Shown here one piece after another: positions 48,236 to 59,170 of a stretch of DNA of 64,000 nucleotides. The stretch's first letter is position 1. Each line of letters starts with the position of its first letter. Where the stretch lies: positions 59,957,848-60,021,847 of the forward strand of contig OZ024912.1 in the NCBI GenBank assembly GCA_964017125.1, given 5' to 3'. This DNA is from Flabesymbios commensalis (lineage: Eukaryota > Annelida > Polychaeta > Terebellida > Flabelligeridae). The notes under the pieces were generated by a model that had not been told where the DNA came from, ran no database searches, and was given only the letters and a program-made list of their open reading frames with translations. The position numbers and the translations under genes were made by a program.

Positions 48236-48699
48236 GAATTAGGAGTAACCTTTAACACACTGAACATTATTTGCACATCCTAATTTGAAAACGCATGCAT
48301 GCAGCTACAAATTTCTGCATGGTTAAATTAAAGTTATTATGTCAACCAAACAAAATTCACAGGACCAGAGTGGTTTAGAAAGTAAAACAGATCTTATTTG
48401 ACAATAATATTGTAATAAATGATATGAATAAATGAGAAGATGACAGGGTTAGACAAATGAACACAGCAAAACAGTTTATCTTCAGGTGTAAATGACAAAA
48501 TCATCATAGTCTTTTTGTTTTTTTAAAAGTCACATTTTTGCTGTTCGGTGTTTCTTTTTATAACGACCACAATTGAAGGGAACGAGATTCAGTGTCTATA
48601 TCAGCTGTGTGAGCCCAAATTATGGAGGAGGGGTGTCATCACACCCCGAACTTTGACCTCTAAGAATCCGTGTCACTCACTTCCGGAGTGACGTCACAA
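48236..48699. other. Spacer
   Basis: AT-rich, then mixed; nothing supported. Confidence 0.45.
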
Positions 48700-48786
48700 T
48701 ATATCGTCTCCTTGGATATGAGAGAGTGTATCTGCCACTTTACAAAATGGCAGATACACCCTTTCATATCCAAGGGGACGACATAT
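48700..48786. repeat. D-family hairpin with full tips
   Basis: ATATCGTCTCCTTGGATATG to CATATCCAAGGGGACGACATAT (split by a few mismatches); core TATCTGCCACTTTAC. Confidence 0.88.
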
Positions 48787-48829
48787 TAACACAAACGTGG
48801 ATCTGGACTAGAAACTCTCTTTCCGTGGC

Positions 48830-49164
48830 AGTACATCGACCGTGCATGCACGTGTCGTGCCATATTGGTCGTGGGCAGCGTCCTGCATGCTTTTGTTCAC
48901 CTCGCCTCGCCCGATCCGGAATTAGACTCGAACCTCCGCCCCCGGGGAGACGGGAAGCTGCGTCGGCGTCTCTGCGTTCGAGTCCCTGCGAGGCGGTCCT
49001 TAATTTTCTCCAAATTTTCCCGTCAAGATAACGAGAGCGGACAATTAACTGGCGGGCGCGTCAAACAAGCGACCACCGTATCACACTATTGCACATTTTT
49101 CTGTAAAGTCTCTCCCCCGGCCGCTCGACCCCTCGCAGGCCAGAGCCGCACAATTCTAATTTTA
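48830..49164. promoter_or_regulatory. GC-rich island 3' of Msx
   Basis: CpG-rich, repeat-poor sequence starting right after a D-family hairpin and ending at a perfect palindrome. It contains ACAATTAACTGGCGGGCGCG and TTCTAATTTTAATCCGCG. Overlapping open frames of about 100 codons exist on both strands, but none resembles a known protein, so I read it as a CpG island or distal element. Confidence 0.25.
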
Positions 49165-49214
49165 ATCCGCGCGGACTCATGAATCGCCATGGCGATTCAT
49201 GAGTCCGCGCGGAT
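49165..49214. repeat. Perfect 50-bp palindrome downstream of Msx
   Basis: Two 25-base arms with no spacer, centred on GCCATGGC; the outer end is ATCCGCGCGGACTCATGAAT and the other arm is its exact complement. It may be a hairpin element or a structured site beyond the Msx 3' end. Confidence 0.8.
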
Positions 49215-49488
49215 GAAAATATAGTTAGCGTGGATATAATTACTTGGATTATACACAAACTTGATAAATTGATAATTTTAACAATTGTAGGCATATACGT
49301 GATATTTTTTCCGGATCCAAAAAAGGAATTTGCCCGCGGCGTGCGGAAGGTACACACTAAATTTGTCAGTCTGGCGAGCGTGGCGGGGCCGATCCGACCC
49401 TGGGGGGTGTGTGCTTGCCCAGGCGGTTAGCCGGGGTAGTGCTGATAGCGGGGCTACCGCGTCCCCCGGCTGACCAGGGGTGGGGGGA
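49215..49488 (-). other. Msx 3' flank
   Basis: Likely 3' UTR near the stop (GC-rich to ~49330), then AT-rich. No AATAAA was found on the minus strand close by; the nearest I saw is near 47905. Confidence 0.3.
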
Positions 49489-49991
49489 CTAGTGGTGTAG
49501 CAGGATGGGGTGGCCCTGCGGTCCGGGTACGGTCATACCGGGATATTGGGACGGGTGCATGCCCCCGCCTAGGTTCATAGACAGACCGTGTCTCGCCATC
49601 ATGCCCGCCATCGCTGCCGGACCCGCCGCCGCTGCTGCCGCCGCCGCCGCCGCCGCGTGCATCCCGTGGGCGAAGTTCATGGGGAACGCTCCCGGTGGCA
49701 TCATGGGCTTGGCGGTCATCCTCAGCTTCTCAAGCTCAGCCTCCTGGAGTCTCTTCGCCTTGGCGCGACGGTTCTGGAACCAGATTTTCACCTGAGTCTC
49801 CGTGAGCGTCAGCTGAGCGGAGAACTCGGCTCGCTCGGCGATTGACAAATACTGTTTCTGTCTGAATTTGCGCTCCAGGGACAGCAGCTGCTGGGTCGTG
49901 AAGGGTGTGCGTGGCTTTCTGTTCGTCTTGTGTTTTCTCAGCTGCATTTTGGATTGACTGATTTGACCTATTTTTGGTGGACTGCTCAATC
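49489..49991 (-). CDS. Msx: Msx homeobox protein, exon 2 (homeodomain and C-terminus)
   Basis: This exon encodes the DNA-binding half. A polypyrimidine/CAG acceptor (TGTTTCAG) precedes 49991. The spliced protein has 442 residues. The 60-residue homeodomain is residues 299-358 (bases 49923-49744). It starts [10 protein letters not shown] and contains the family signature [18 protein letters not shown] and the recognition helix [20 protein letters not shown], with Gln50 and Asn51. It is preceded by LRKHKT and followed by [18 protein letters not shown]; both flanks are diagnostic of Msx rather than of other NK-like classes. The C-terminal tail has a run of 11 Ala and many Met, Gly and Pro, and ends GHPILLHH before a TAG stop. 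The single intron about 22 residues upstream of the homeodomain matches the two-exon layout of chordate Msx genes. At 442 residues the protein is longer than vertebrate MSX1 (about 300) and shorter than fly msh. No nearby polyadenylation signal is convincing. Confidence 0.97.
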
Positions 49992-50066
49992 CTGAAACAG
50001 ATCAAAACACAAGAAATTAAGAAAACACCTCAATGTTATAGACATATATGTTCAAAAATTTTCCCT

Positions 50067-50133
50067 TGGATATGAAAAAGGTGGCATAAACACCCTTTAA
50101 TATACATTCATATGATATATTTCAAGGTCATCT
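50067..50133. repeat. D-family hairpin, decayed
   Basis: CCCTTGGATATGAAAAAGGT, then ACACCCTTTAATATACATTC; the core is lost. Confidence 0.5.
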
Positions 50134-50309
50134 ATATAGTAACATCATTATATGTTTGTTCTATTCACGTAGGCCATTTATTAATATAATTTGTTCCTCG
50201 AATTTTGGTTTGATATCTATAGTTTTATTTTTGGAACATCTGTCGTATATACACATAAATCTGGATAAGTTGCTTTGGCAACGCTAATAACTTAAACACG
50301 TGATGTTTT

Positions 50310-50550
50310 TTAACCCTTCAACAACCACATTGTTTAATTTGAATTTTCACGCACTTGTGTCTCGCTGACGCGATACACAACTTCAAGTGAGTGAAAATTA
50401 TTCAGAATTGACAAAATGCAGGTCAACGATTTTGAACTCTTTCTGATTGATGTCACGTTTTGTCTTTAACATGTTGAAAAGCTTATACGTAATGTGCTAA
50501 CAAAAAATAAAAAAAATGAATATATCCGGGATCGGCGGTTAAATGGTTAA
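50310..50550 (-). mobile_element. B-family MITE with TTAA at both ends
   Basis: TTAA at 50310-50313 and 50547-50550. Hairpin shortened (CACTTGTGTCTCGCTGACGC). Confidence 0.85.
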
Positions 50551-50554
50551 TGGA

Positions 50555-50800
50555 CTTTGGGAACGACCCGCCAATTAATTGTCACCATTTCAAACGACAG
50601 CAGTCACGGGGTCGAAGCTGTTTATGAATCATCTACGTGACTGGCCTTGTCAATTTCATTCAAACCATGACACGACTCTTTAAGTTCACGGGGCCCAGAT
50701 TAGAGCCATGACCCATCCGTAACGGCATTTTTCACAATGGCAGCTGTCTCAAATATCTCATGAAAACCTAAAGCGTGATTAGATGTATTTGTTTTTTTAT
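50555..50800. promoter_or_regulatory. Repeat-free mixed-composition island in Msx intron
   Basis: Sits just beyond a B-family MITE, near the splice acceptor. It has CCAATTAATTG, AAGTTCACGGGGCCC, CTTTAAGTTCACG and GCGTGATTAGATG within otherwise AT-rich intron. A conserved noncoding element is plausible but unproven. Confidence 0.22.
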
Positions 50801-51330
50801 ATTTTTAATAGTTGTAATCATGATAAATAGTAAGCCTCTGATATCCCAATTTAAATATTTTACAAATATATTAAATTTAATTAAGATGGTTACATGTGTA
50901 CGCTATTTTTTTGTCTTATAACTTATGTATTATTTTATGTATTATTTTAATGTATACATATACAGACTAAAAAAACACAATAAAAACGAGGCTATAACAA
51001 TTTTGCACCTCTTCACTGGATGGCTTAGAATTTGGCATGAATAAATAAACCATATGAGAATATTATTGCGGTTGAGAATATGAAAAATATTATTCATGAT
51101 ATGCACATTGGTTTCAAATCCATTATGACTATATAATTTAATTTGCTTTATTGAGATGTAGATCTATAACGACCTTTCGTATTGATATATATATATTAGT
51201 AAATAATGTATATATTTTCTCTCGGTTATAATATGAGACAATAAATTGGCAGAACACGTTACCTATCAGACACGGCTCGGCGTAATGAACCCAATTGCCT
51301 CCAATTGTATTTGCACGCCTGGTTAACCTT

Positions 51331-51577
51331 TTAACCCTCAAAACGCTGAAATAGTTCTGTATGAACCATGGAGACCAAAGTTTTTTCAATATTAAATCAC
51401 CATAAATATCTTAGTCAGCTCTTTCTGATTCAATTGAATTACCTATGTTATGGGTCTACGGCCATTATAAATATTTTAATTCTTTCAGTGCGGGGACCGT
51501 CCTTAGACGTCAGAATCTGACGTCTACAGACGTCAGATTCTGACGTCTAAAGACGGTCCCCGCGCTGAAAGGGTTAA
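51331..51577 (+). mobile_element. A-family MITE, best full copy
   Basis: TTAA at 51331-51334 and 51574-51577. Hairpin arms TGCGGGGACCGTCCTTAGAC and complement, nearly perfect, with the ACCGTC variant in both arms. Confidence 0.9.
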
Positions 51578-51744
51578 CCCTGTATAATTTAGTCCACTCC
51601 ACTGCCAGGGTGCGCATTCATGCGTGTGTTCATAACTATTATGGGCTGTTTACATTGCTAATTTGACACCCGGGATTATCAGGTGTAGCGTATTATCTGC
51701 CCAACTGACCGCGCGGTGTCATATGCGGGTGACTGATATAACTA

Positions 51745-51935
51745 TAATTAACACTTAGAGCGCTAGGCACCACCATAGACACGTTTTATTAGCCGACTCA
51801 ATCACTGTTATTGTGAATGAAATGAGCGTTTAAACATTAATATTTGCAAACGGTTCGATCTCAAATTAAACAAATTTGAGTAATTTTCATCCCATTAAAG
51901 TTGTGGCTAGCGGTCGAAATTAAAGAATGTTTCAC
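51745..51935 (+). mobile_element. G-family element, decayed
   Basis: AATCACTGTTATTGTGAATG, then ATATTTGCAAACGG and half of the hairpin (AAAGTTGTGGCTAGCGG). Confidence 0.5.
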
Positions 51936-52285
51936 CATAATTTTTATAATAAAATGATTGTAGGCTGTATGCCATAATTTTAATCAACTGCATGTGTACA
52001 AATAGACAATTACAAATACCAAGAAACCACTACTTGTATCTCTTTGCATGTGCATGCATTGTATGGATTTCAAAAATCTAACTTAGAATCTACATTAAAA
52101 TCGCCCGTGGAACCTCGAAGGTGCATGATTTACGCTTGTCACTAAATTAAGGCGATTGTTTTCACGACCTCTAGAATTTCGGGTAATCTGCGTGCAGGGT
52201 GACGTAAGCTTGGCGATCCCGCGAAACACCCTTACTCCATAATTAAGTGTTAAGAAAAACAAGAATAATAGCGGCCTAAAACGGA

Positions 52286-52533
52286 TTAACCCTTTCACCG
52301 CTGATGCTCATTATATTCGTTTTTGCATTTCAGTATTAGCACATTAAACAGCAGCCTTTGAACATTTTAAAGATAAAACGTGGCATCAATCGACAAGATT
52401 TGAAAATATCTAAAAATCCATTTTGTCAAATTTAAATAATTTTCAGTCACTTGAAGTTGTGGATCGCGTCAGCGAGACACAGCTTCAAGTGTGTGAAAAT
52501 TCCAATTGAATATCTTGGCGGTTAAACAGTTAA
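52286..52533 (+). mobile_element. B-family MITE with TTAA at both ends
   Basis: Starts TTAACCCTTTCACCGCTGA, ends TTGGCGGTTAAACAGTTAA. Hairpin standard. Confidence 0.87.
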
Positions 52534-52539
52534 GGGACT

Positions 52540-52640
52540 TACACAACATAAGGCCAACGTTTTTTGAACGATGGGCCGACTTCGAAGAAATCGGCCCATC
52601 ATTAAAATAACATGGGACCAATGTTTATTTATCACTATAC
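52540..52640. repeat. E-type element
   Basis: ACGATGGGCCGACTTCGAAG then AAATCGGCCCATCATT, flanked by ACACAACATAAGG and GGGTTGTGTTGTGC at distance. Confidence 0.55.
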
Positions 52641-53169
52641 GGGTTGTGTTGTGCAACATATGTTGTGTTAACAGTGGATTAAGAGAATGGTCATCAGCTG
52701 GCATGATAAGCCCTATAGCCCCAATTAATGGTGCGAAATAACTGGATTTGCCAGGAATTCATATTTAATGTAGATCCCTATTCCGTCGATGATCCCGCGG
52801 ATTTACAGTAACGTATAATTAACCGTCCGAAATAAATGGATTTGTATTTCTTTGATGTGCAAATAAATGTCGCACTACATGTACAACTGCTGTATTTATT
52901 CTTATTTTGATAAGGTTTTAATTCTGGGAGAAGTATAAATATCTGAAGAAATATATAAATATTTTATAATGATATCAAATATTATCATTTCTCCGATGTT
53001 AAAGGTAATCACGTCAGGGTTGTTAAGTGTATAATAACAGATGCAGTATATATATAACTACATAATATGAAGGTACAAACCTTCCTTTTCAGCTCTAGAG
53101 CAAAAACGGTATTTTTTATTATTTACAGTATTATTTATAGGTATATATGAAGCGTGAAACATAGTGTGA

Positions 53170-53363
53170 ATTCACCCTTTCAGCACGGGGGCCGTCTTTA
53201 GGCGTCGGAATCTGACGTATTTAGCCGTAGACGCATAACATAGGTATTCAAATACAGCGGAAAGAATCAAATTGACAGGTAATGCCGCATGTTTTAAATA
53301 ATTTTACGTTCATTCGAAAACATTCTGATTATAATAAACCGGTTCCTAGAGCCCAGAGGGTTA
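53170..53363 (-). mobile_element. A-family MITE, decayed
   Basis: CACCCTTTCAGCACGGGGGC and CATAACATAGGTATTCAAAT are recognisable; the second hairpin arm is missing. Confidence 0.6.
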
Positions 53364-53861
53364 ATGATTCTTAAGTGCCCACTTTACAATTTGCCCTCAA
53401 AAAAAGCCACACACCGGCTTGTAATGTGATTATAGAACAATGGTACATAAGTTCCACCCAGCGGGGGGTGGGGGTTATTACACCCTATATATGTCTTGTT
53501 CACCCCTTTGATAATGAATAGTGACGTAACACGTGTGCCAAAACGCGATTAACAACTGTCTAATTCCTGTGCTTGATATGAGGGCCCGTCACTTAATGGC
53601 CATATTTAAGTGCTGGACATCGGGCCATAATAGGTGCCGCCATATTTGTAACTGTTTAGCCTTAGCTTTGTGATCGAGAGGACGCTTTGCGTCGCAGAGT
53701 TGGCGAGTGGGTTGACACGTGTTTTAAGATAAAGTGCGTTGCCCTGGCAGCGCACTCTAGCTTGAAACACGTGTTAAAATCACATATAAAAACTACACAC
53801 AATTATTGGAAATTTATATTTTAGCGAAATATATAAATGCATGTCTCCACAATGTGTTCCG

Positions 53862-54180
53862 CCTGGCTGCGCGTGTTATTGACGCAGACCTGGCATTGAT
53901 AATGTTAATAAGGGCTTATGACTGTATCGCGCGTATAATGCGCCCTAATTAGCGGCAACAGCGGCGTAATTTAGCGAATAACACAGACTCGCTCGCGCGA
54001 GGCGAACCTCCTGATCGCCGTGCCAAGGCAATCGAGACTGTTTGCGAATCGAAATCCACTTAAATCCGCTAGGCCCGCATAATCCTAATTATGCTTGTAA
54101 TCAATTAACTAGATTAATTAGCCGTTTATTGTATTAGTTTGGTTTATACAGGCTAATTATATGGCTAATTTGAAAACCTA
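53862..54180. promoter_or_regulatory. Candidate Msx intronic enhancer, dense in TAAT cores
   Basis: About 13 TAAT/ATTA cores fall in ~320 bases, including CCTAATTAGC, CCTAATTATGC and GATTAATTAGCC, set among CpG-containing sequence (CTCGCTCGCGCGAGGCG). It carries none of the repeat families found around it, which suggests selection against insertions. Msx proteins bind TAATTG-type sites, so autoregulation is possible. The enhancer role is inference. Confidence 0.4.
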
Positions 54181-56799
54181 ACAAAAACAATGCTGGTAGC
54201 GGATATGGTGCATTCTGATATATTTTATAAACACTCCGAGCTTCACAGATATTTCTATACATTTTACCTTTTTATATATACATCGATTGCTATTGAATTT
54301 TTTTCAATGGCCGCATGTATATAATTTAATTTGTTGCGACAATTTTTTTTTCTGTAAGAATTATTGGCTACTGTTCAACATACAAATGTGTTGTTATCGT
54401 GTTATTTACAACAACTCGAAAAATATTTATCTTTTATTATTTAACTCTCTTTCAACATTGATATACACTGTATGTATATATATATCATTTAATTTGTCAT
54501 CAACACTAATTCACTATCATAATTGTTATATAGTAAATAAAAAAATCACTCACAGCTGTGAAAATGAAAGCAAATTAAAAATATTTTCGACTTCAAGTTA
54601 TTCTATATTTTAAATCAGACTTTTTTCAGCCGTTAGATGCATAAGTTAAAGTATATGATGTGTGGGCCTATTTACATACAGCTGTAAAAATATTTATTAG
54701 GACTAGCCGTGTATTTTATGCCTAAACAGTAAATTATTTATACATGGCTTTTATAATAATATGTTTTTCAGCTGTGTTAATTATTAGGCCAGTCATACCA
54801 AAAACAATTGTATTGATTTTGTAAAATTATATTTAGAAATGTAGGGTCCGTACTATTTATACAAATTATATAAAACTGCGTCTGAATTTTCTGGCCTCCA
54901 GCCATGAGAATGTTACATTCCTGGCAGGCTATATACATGCAGACACGACTAATCAGTTTCGTGTTGCATAAATGCATATTGTTAGCATCTTATATATGGC
55001 CTAATATCCATTATCAATTTATACCTATTTCTTGTGAGGTTATCTGAATAAATGTATCAACTGACCCAGAAACAAGATGTATCGTATTTCTTCTGGAGCG
55101 TACAGTGCATTCGTGAGCGTACATAAATTGTGTATGTGGCGCCGCTATGGCATACACAGACGTATTTATTACATGCACAACCCTATTTTTGTAATAACCT
55201 ATAGAGCTCAGAAACTCTATTAAAAACACAGAATAATATTATAAAAGCTTTAGTGTCGAAGATTTAAAAATATTTAATTACACCTGGTATGTGCCTAGGC
55301 CATATGCCCAATAAAAAATAAAGACATTTCTGCATGAATTTCACAATGGCATAGGCCTAAGTGTAATAAATAATTCATATTTATGTTTGCAAAATAAAGT
55401 AAACATATAATATAAGTATGTTTAAGTATGTTTAAAAACAATAACTATTGAAATCAGACTTTATTGGTATTTCAAGCAAATTATTATTAAAAACATTAAA
55501 TTTAACATTTAATTTTGTTGGTTCAAAATTATATGGAAACATGAAAAAAATGTTGCTTGCTTTCTATACATTTCATATACCCTTTCTGGATTTAATATTA
55601 TGAGTCCCTTTTGATAGCACATACGCATATGTGTATCATGCGATAAAAAATAGGTACTATATAGGCTTACATATCATTATTAAGGTAAAAAAGCTGGTAT
55701 AGATAATGGCAGCCTAAACATTGCATGTAAAACGTCACAACATCAGAGATAATGACGCTCATGTTTGTCCATGATTTTGTAAACATGAAGGGGGAGTTGT
55801 GACATGTGAACTTACTCTCCGATAAGGTTGTCATGGATACACGCCTGTTATAGACGGTCACGAACCGGGGTCATTTGTAGCCCCACCCCTACCACCCTTC
55901 CATGTCTATTACAATCCCTGCCCCTGGCAACAAATATGGACCACACACATGGCCCTAGATTGTTGCCACTCTATAAAAATCCACAACGAATGTTTTTTTT
56001 ATGTAGAAACTGAACTTCCTGTTTGCTTGACTGTATATATGGCCTATGTCGATGGCCCAACATACAGTCAATGTTAATCCACCGTTGCGTAACAATTAAA
56101 AAAATATTCCAATTTTCTGGTTCTCGTTTTTCGATAGACGAACATAAGTTCCGACCGCATTAAAAAATCCAACTGTCTGGTCATATATTAAATGAAAATG
56201 TGTGTTTTGCATTAATTATAAGCTATGCGGAAATTGACAAGCTTGTCAAAGGAGAATGATTTAGTACTTATCATAGTTTATATACAGCAATAGGCCTGGC
56301 GTTTGTATATTAGCATGCATTGTGATATCAATTTGAGGTGGTCTCGCTTGTCGATCCTCAGAGTGACAAGTTGGTCGACGCCAAGTGAAATACATTACAA
56401 TTATGTATATTATATACCGATTTGTGCATTAGGAGAATTATAGAGGTCACACACACGGCGTATATAGTATGTCCAAAATAGAGATATCTGTTATAATTAC
56501 ATGCACCTATACACGCACGTCTAATCTGAACCTGACCTGCATGACTATGACATTCCTATCTTCTGATTCATTTAGTTGTAATATAAAAAAATAGATGTAG
56601 AACTTGTATCCCTATACCATATACTATATAAGAACTTTTTTTTACTTTTTTAAAACAAATGGGTTATTTTCTATAATGTTTTTTTTTAATTAGCGTTTTA
56701 AATCATAGACTCATTTAATAATAAAAAAAGATGGATTATTATGAAAATTATCTGTAGATGTAGCTTTTATTATCAATCCAGTGTAAGCTGTTATTTAAA
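54181..56799. other. AT-rich part of Msx intron
   Basis: No repeat family recognised. 55860-55990 is less AT-rich (CCCCACCCCTACCACCCTTC). Short frames unsupported. Confidence 0.5.
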
Positions 56800-57027
56800 T
56801 CCAGGTGAAGCTTGGGATCTGACATCACCATCTTCATGGCCGCCTTCTCGACTTGTAGTAAATGAAGATGATCTGATGTGGGTAGAAAATTAAAGAAAAT
56901 TGCCATGTATTGGTAAATCAGTTTCATGGAAATTTTCATTCTAAAATCACTAGTTGTAGGAATATTAAGTCTGTTTTTAGGAATGTAAAATGATGCTTTA
57001 ATGCATCGTGAGAGCTCAAAGGGTTAA
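56800..57027 (-). mobile_element. F-family MITE
   Basis: Reversed copy: GATGATCTGATGTGGGTAGA, AAATTGCCATGTATTGGTAA and GATGCTTTAATGCATCGTGA match F at 12094; ends AAAGGGTTAA. Confidence 0.7.
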
Positions 57028-57368
57028 AATATTAATTTTACATCATAAGGCGCCCATATCTTTAGTAGTTTTAAGTTTGGTTATAAGCATGTAGACAAGT
57101 AAACTTCATACATCGGCCTTATATAATTATATAATACGTCCCATTATTGTGTATAGTGGTCTATTGTCAAATTCGTCATGCATAGTTTTTATGTTTATAT
57201 ATTTTTTTTATAAATGAAGCCATGATACGCTAACCCTTGAAGCCCCATATAAGATAAATACAATTTTATCTACTTAATTGAAGCTGTTTCCCATTCCCAG
57301 AAAAAAATTGTGAAAACGGTAACCAACATATTTTACATTTGTCTTTAAAAACCTTCATTACTTGTTTA

Positions 57369-57611
57369 ACTGTCGGTTCCGATTATTTACTTGTTTTGTT
57401 TTTACATTTTTTATTAGCACGTTAAATACCAGATTTCAAGATATAAAACATAGGCTAAAACGTGACATCAATAAGCAATATTTCAAAATCATTGAACTCC
57501 ATTTTGTCAAATCTGAATAATTTTCACCCACTTAAAGTTTTGGATCGCGTCAGCGATACAAAACTTCAAGTGGGTGAAAATTACAAATGAATAAGTTGGC
57601 GGGTAAAAGGC
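57369..57611 (+). mobile_element. B-family MITE
   Basis: Hairpin arms CCACTTAAAGTTTTGGATCG and AGCGATACAAAACTTCAAG: most of a TTTTG change is present in both arms. Confidence 0.8.
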
Positions 57612-57768
57612 AATAAAAATATGAACAATTTTAGTCGTGATTCGTGTTTAAAGGGTTTAGCTAGTATTTCTTCTAACTTTCATCACCTAGCAGCCAAAGT
57701 GTTGTATATACCACATACAACACTTTGCTTGCCAGGGGGTCGATATAGGCGATAAATAAATGACTTAC

Positions 57769-58594
57769 TGTTGGGTTCGCCTCCGAGCATGGTTGATGAC
57801 AGGAACGGGAAGTATGGGTTGCTTTCTGAGGCCCATTTAGCGGCCTCTGCGGGGTCCACCAGGAGTCCAGGGTGGGGTGCGGGGTGTCCATAAGGGGAGG
57901 TTGCCATGGCAGCGGCCTGGTGTGGTGGCAGGGCGGGCATCATACCCTCACCCCGGCCCTCGGGGGACCCCCGGCATCTGCTGAGTAGACCGTCCACGCT
58001 AAACCCTGGGGACAGAGAGGCCTTGTGATGATGATCCCGATCGGGGGTTCGATCCAGCTCTGAGTCTGATTCGTCCTCGGCCGAGCTGAGGTCCGTCAGC
58101 TGGTCCTGTGACTGGTGGTAGAGGTGCGGGGCCGCGGGAGCCGGGGAGGGACTGCTGACCACCCCCGGGGACGATGTGCCGCTGCTGGTGGTGCGCTCAC
58201 GGCGGTCTGACAGTAAAAAGTCCACGCTGAAGCTGAGTTTATGTGACTGGGGCTGTACCGGGGTCTGGTGACACGGGGGACTGGGGTGTGTGCTCACTGG
58301 GGAGGTCCCCGAGACCGGGGAATGTCCTGGTGACGTCATAGACGGACTCAAACGTGGGCACTTGGCCGGGGGCATCCCGGTAGGTGAAGGGCTGCGACGG
58401 GGAGACGCGCACCGCGTCTGTCTCGAACCCGCGACGGCGGGCACGAACGCCGAGCTGTGACTCACGTGGTGCAGCGAGTTCAGAGGCGATCCTGCAACTT
58501 GTCGGGATGGGGGTGAATCCAAACTGTGTTGCCTGGCGACGATCGTGTGTGCCCCGCACTGCTGTGCGGGTGACATCGGCGTGATGCCAGACAT
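57769..58594 (-). CDS. Msx: Msx homeobox protein, exon 1 (N-terminal half)
   Basis: This exon encodes the N-terminal 275 residues of an Msx-class transcription factor, a nuclear DNA-binding protein that mostly represses transcription in ectoderm, neural and muscle patterning. I chose the ATG at 58594 (MSGITPMSP, G at -3); the upstream in-frame codon at 58615 is only TTG. The region is rich in Ser and Pro. Two engrailed-homology-1 motifs stand out: FSVDFLLSDRR at residues 122-132 and FSVDGLLSR at 198-206. They match the two FSV motifs known in vertebrate MSX1 (FSVEALMADHR and FSVGGLLK), which recruit Groucho/TLE. An acidic stretch (SSAEDESDSELD) lies between them. The exon ends at 57769 in phase 1, before a consensus GTAAGT donor, and its last base joins exon 2 to make an Arg codon. 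Seen: frame, motifs and splice site. Known: eh1 function in the family. Inferred: Msx orthology of this exon, from the motif pair and the in-phase join to the homeobox. Confidence 0.9.
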
Positions 58595-58724
58595 CTCAAC
58601 AACTGTCTGTTTCAAGTTCTCAATTTCCTCCAGTTCTTCACAGTTTAACTCTTCAGATCAGAACGTGCAGCGATGTGGACTCGAAGTCCTGTCGGCAGAA
58701 AGCAGACTGTGTGTGTACACTGTG

Positions 58725-58735
58725 TTATTATATAG
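58725..58735 (-). promoter_or_regulatory. Msx: Candidate TATA box of Msx
   Basis: On the minus strand this reads CTATATAATAA, about 130 bases upstream of the chosen ATG. Transcription starting ~30 bases downstream would give a 5' leader of roughly 100 bases. Inferred from motif and position only. Confidence 0.4.
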
Positions 58736-58839
58736 AAGCGGTGAAATGTATATTGCACGCGAGAGAGAAATTGACTGCTCCGTTCAGTTTCACTCCGCAC
58801 TGTGACTTGCACCCTGAAATCGACCAGCCTATGTGACGT

Positions 58840-59170
58840 GTGGGAGAGGAGGGGACACGCCCAACGCGCCTCCCATTGGCCGAGGCGCGGCGCACCCCCC
58901 TCCGCGCGCCAATGAGAGGCGCGGTGGGCGGTGCCGCACCATCGCAGTCACTGACGGGCTCACGCCGCTCGCCGCCGAGTGTTTACCCACAATAAAACTC
59001 CATTTGCAAGCACTTAATGAATAATGGAGTCGCCTGGTTTCAGTGGCGGGCCCGCCGCAGTCAAGAGAGTTGTTAATTGGTTGACTAAGCGGCTCATAGA
59101 GCTTGTAATCTGTTCGGCAAACACCCGCCAAACACTTTAGCGAGCCCCATTGTTGAAAACCAGCGCCCAC
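58840..59170 (-). promoter_or_regulatory. GC-rich upstream region of Msx with CCAAT boxes
   Basis: A CpG-rich stretch just upstream of Msx. It has a CCAAT box on the minus strand (58875-58879), another on the plus strand (58909-58913), and GC-box-like CCCCCCTCCGCG. The distal part (58980-59160) is mixed sequence with TTAATGAATAATGG and GTTAATTGGTTG, compatible with homeodomain binding. Open frames here are short and unrecognised. Confidence 0.4.

Larger units (their letters stand above)
49992..57768 (-). other. Msx: Msx intron 1
   Basis: A phase-1 GT-AG intron of 7,777 bases. It holds TTAA-ended MITE copies (50310, 51331, 52286, 53170, 56800, 57369), a decayed hairpin (50067), a TAAT-rich island (53862-54180) and long AT-rich spacers. 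I found no open frame suggesting another exon. Confidence 0.85.

Noticed and set aside
48726-49182. Two ~100-codon frames next to Msx
   Set aside because: One begins inside a D hairpin; no domains; GC-rich sequence gives chance frames on both strands.
57683-57768. Extension of Msx exon 1 past 57769
   Set aside because: A consensus GTAAGT donor lies at 57768, and the homeobox exon joins in phase from there; the extension is intronic.
58595-58615. Start of Msx at 58615
   Set aside because: That codon is TTG; the first in-frame ATG is at 58594.
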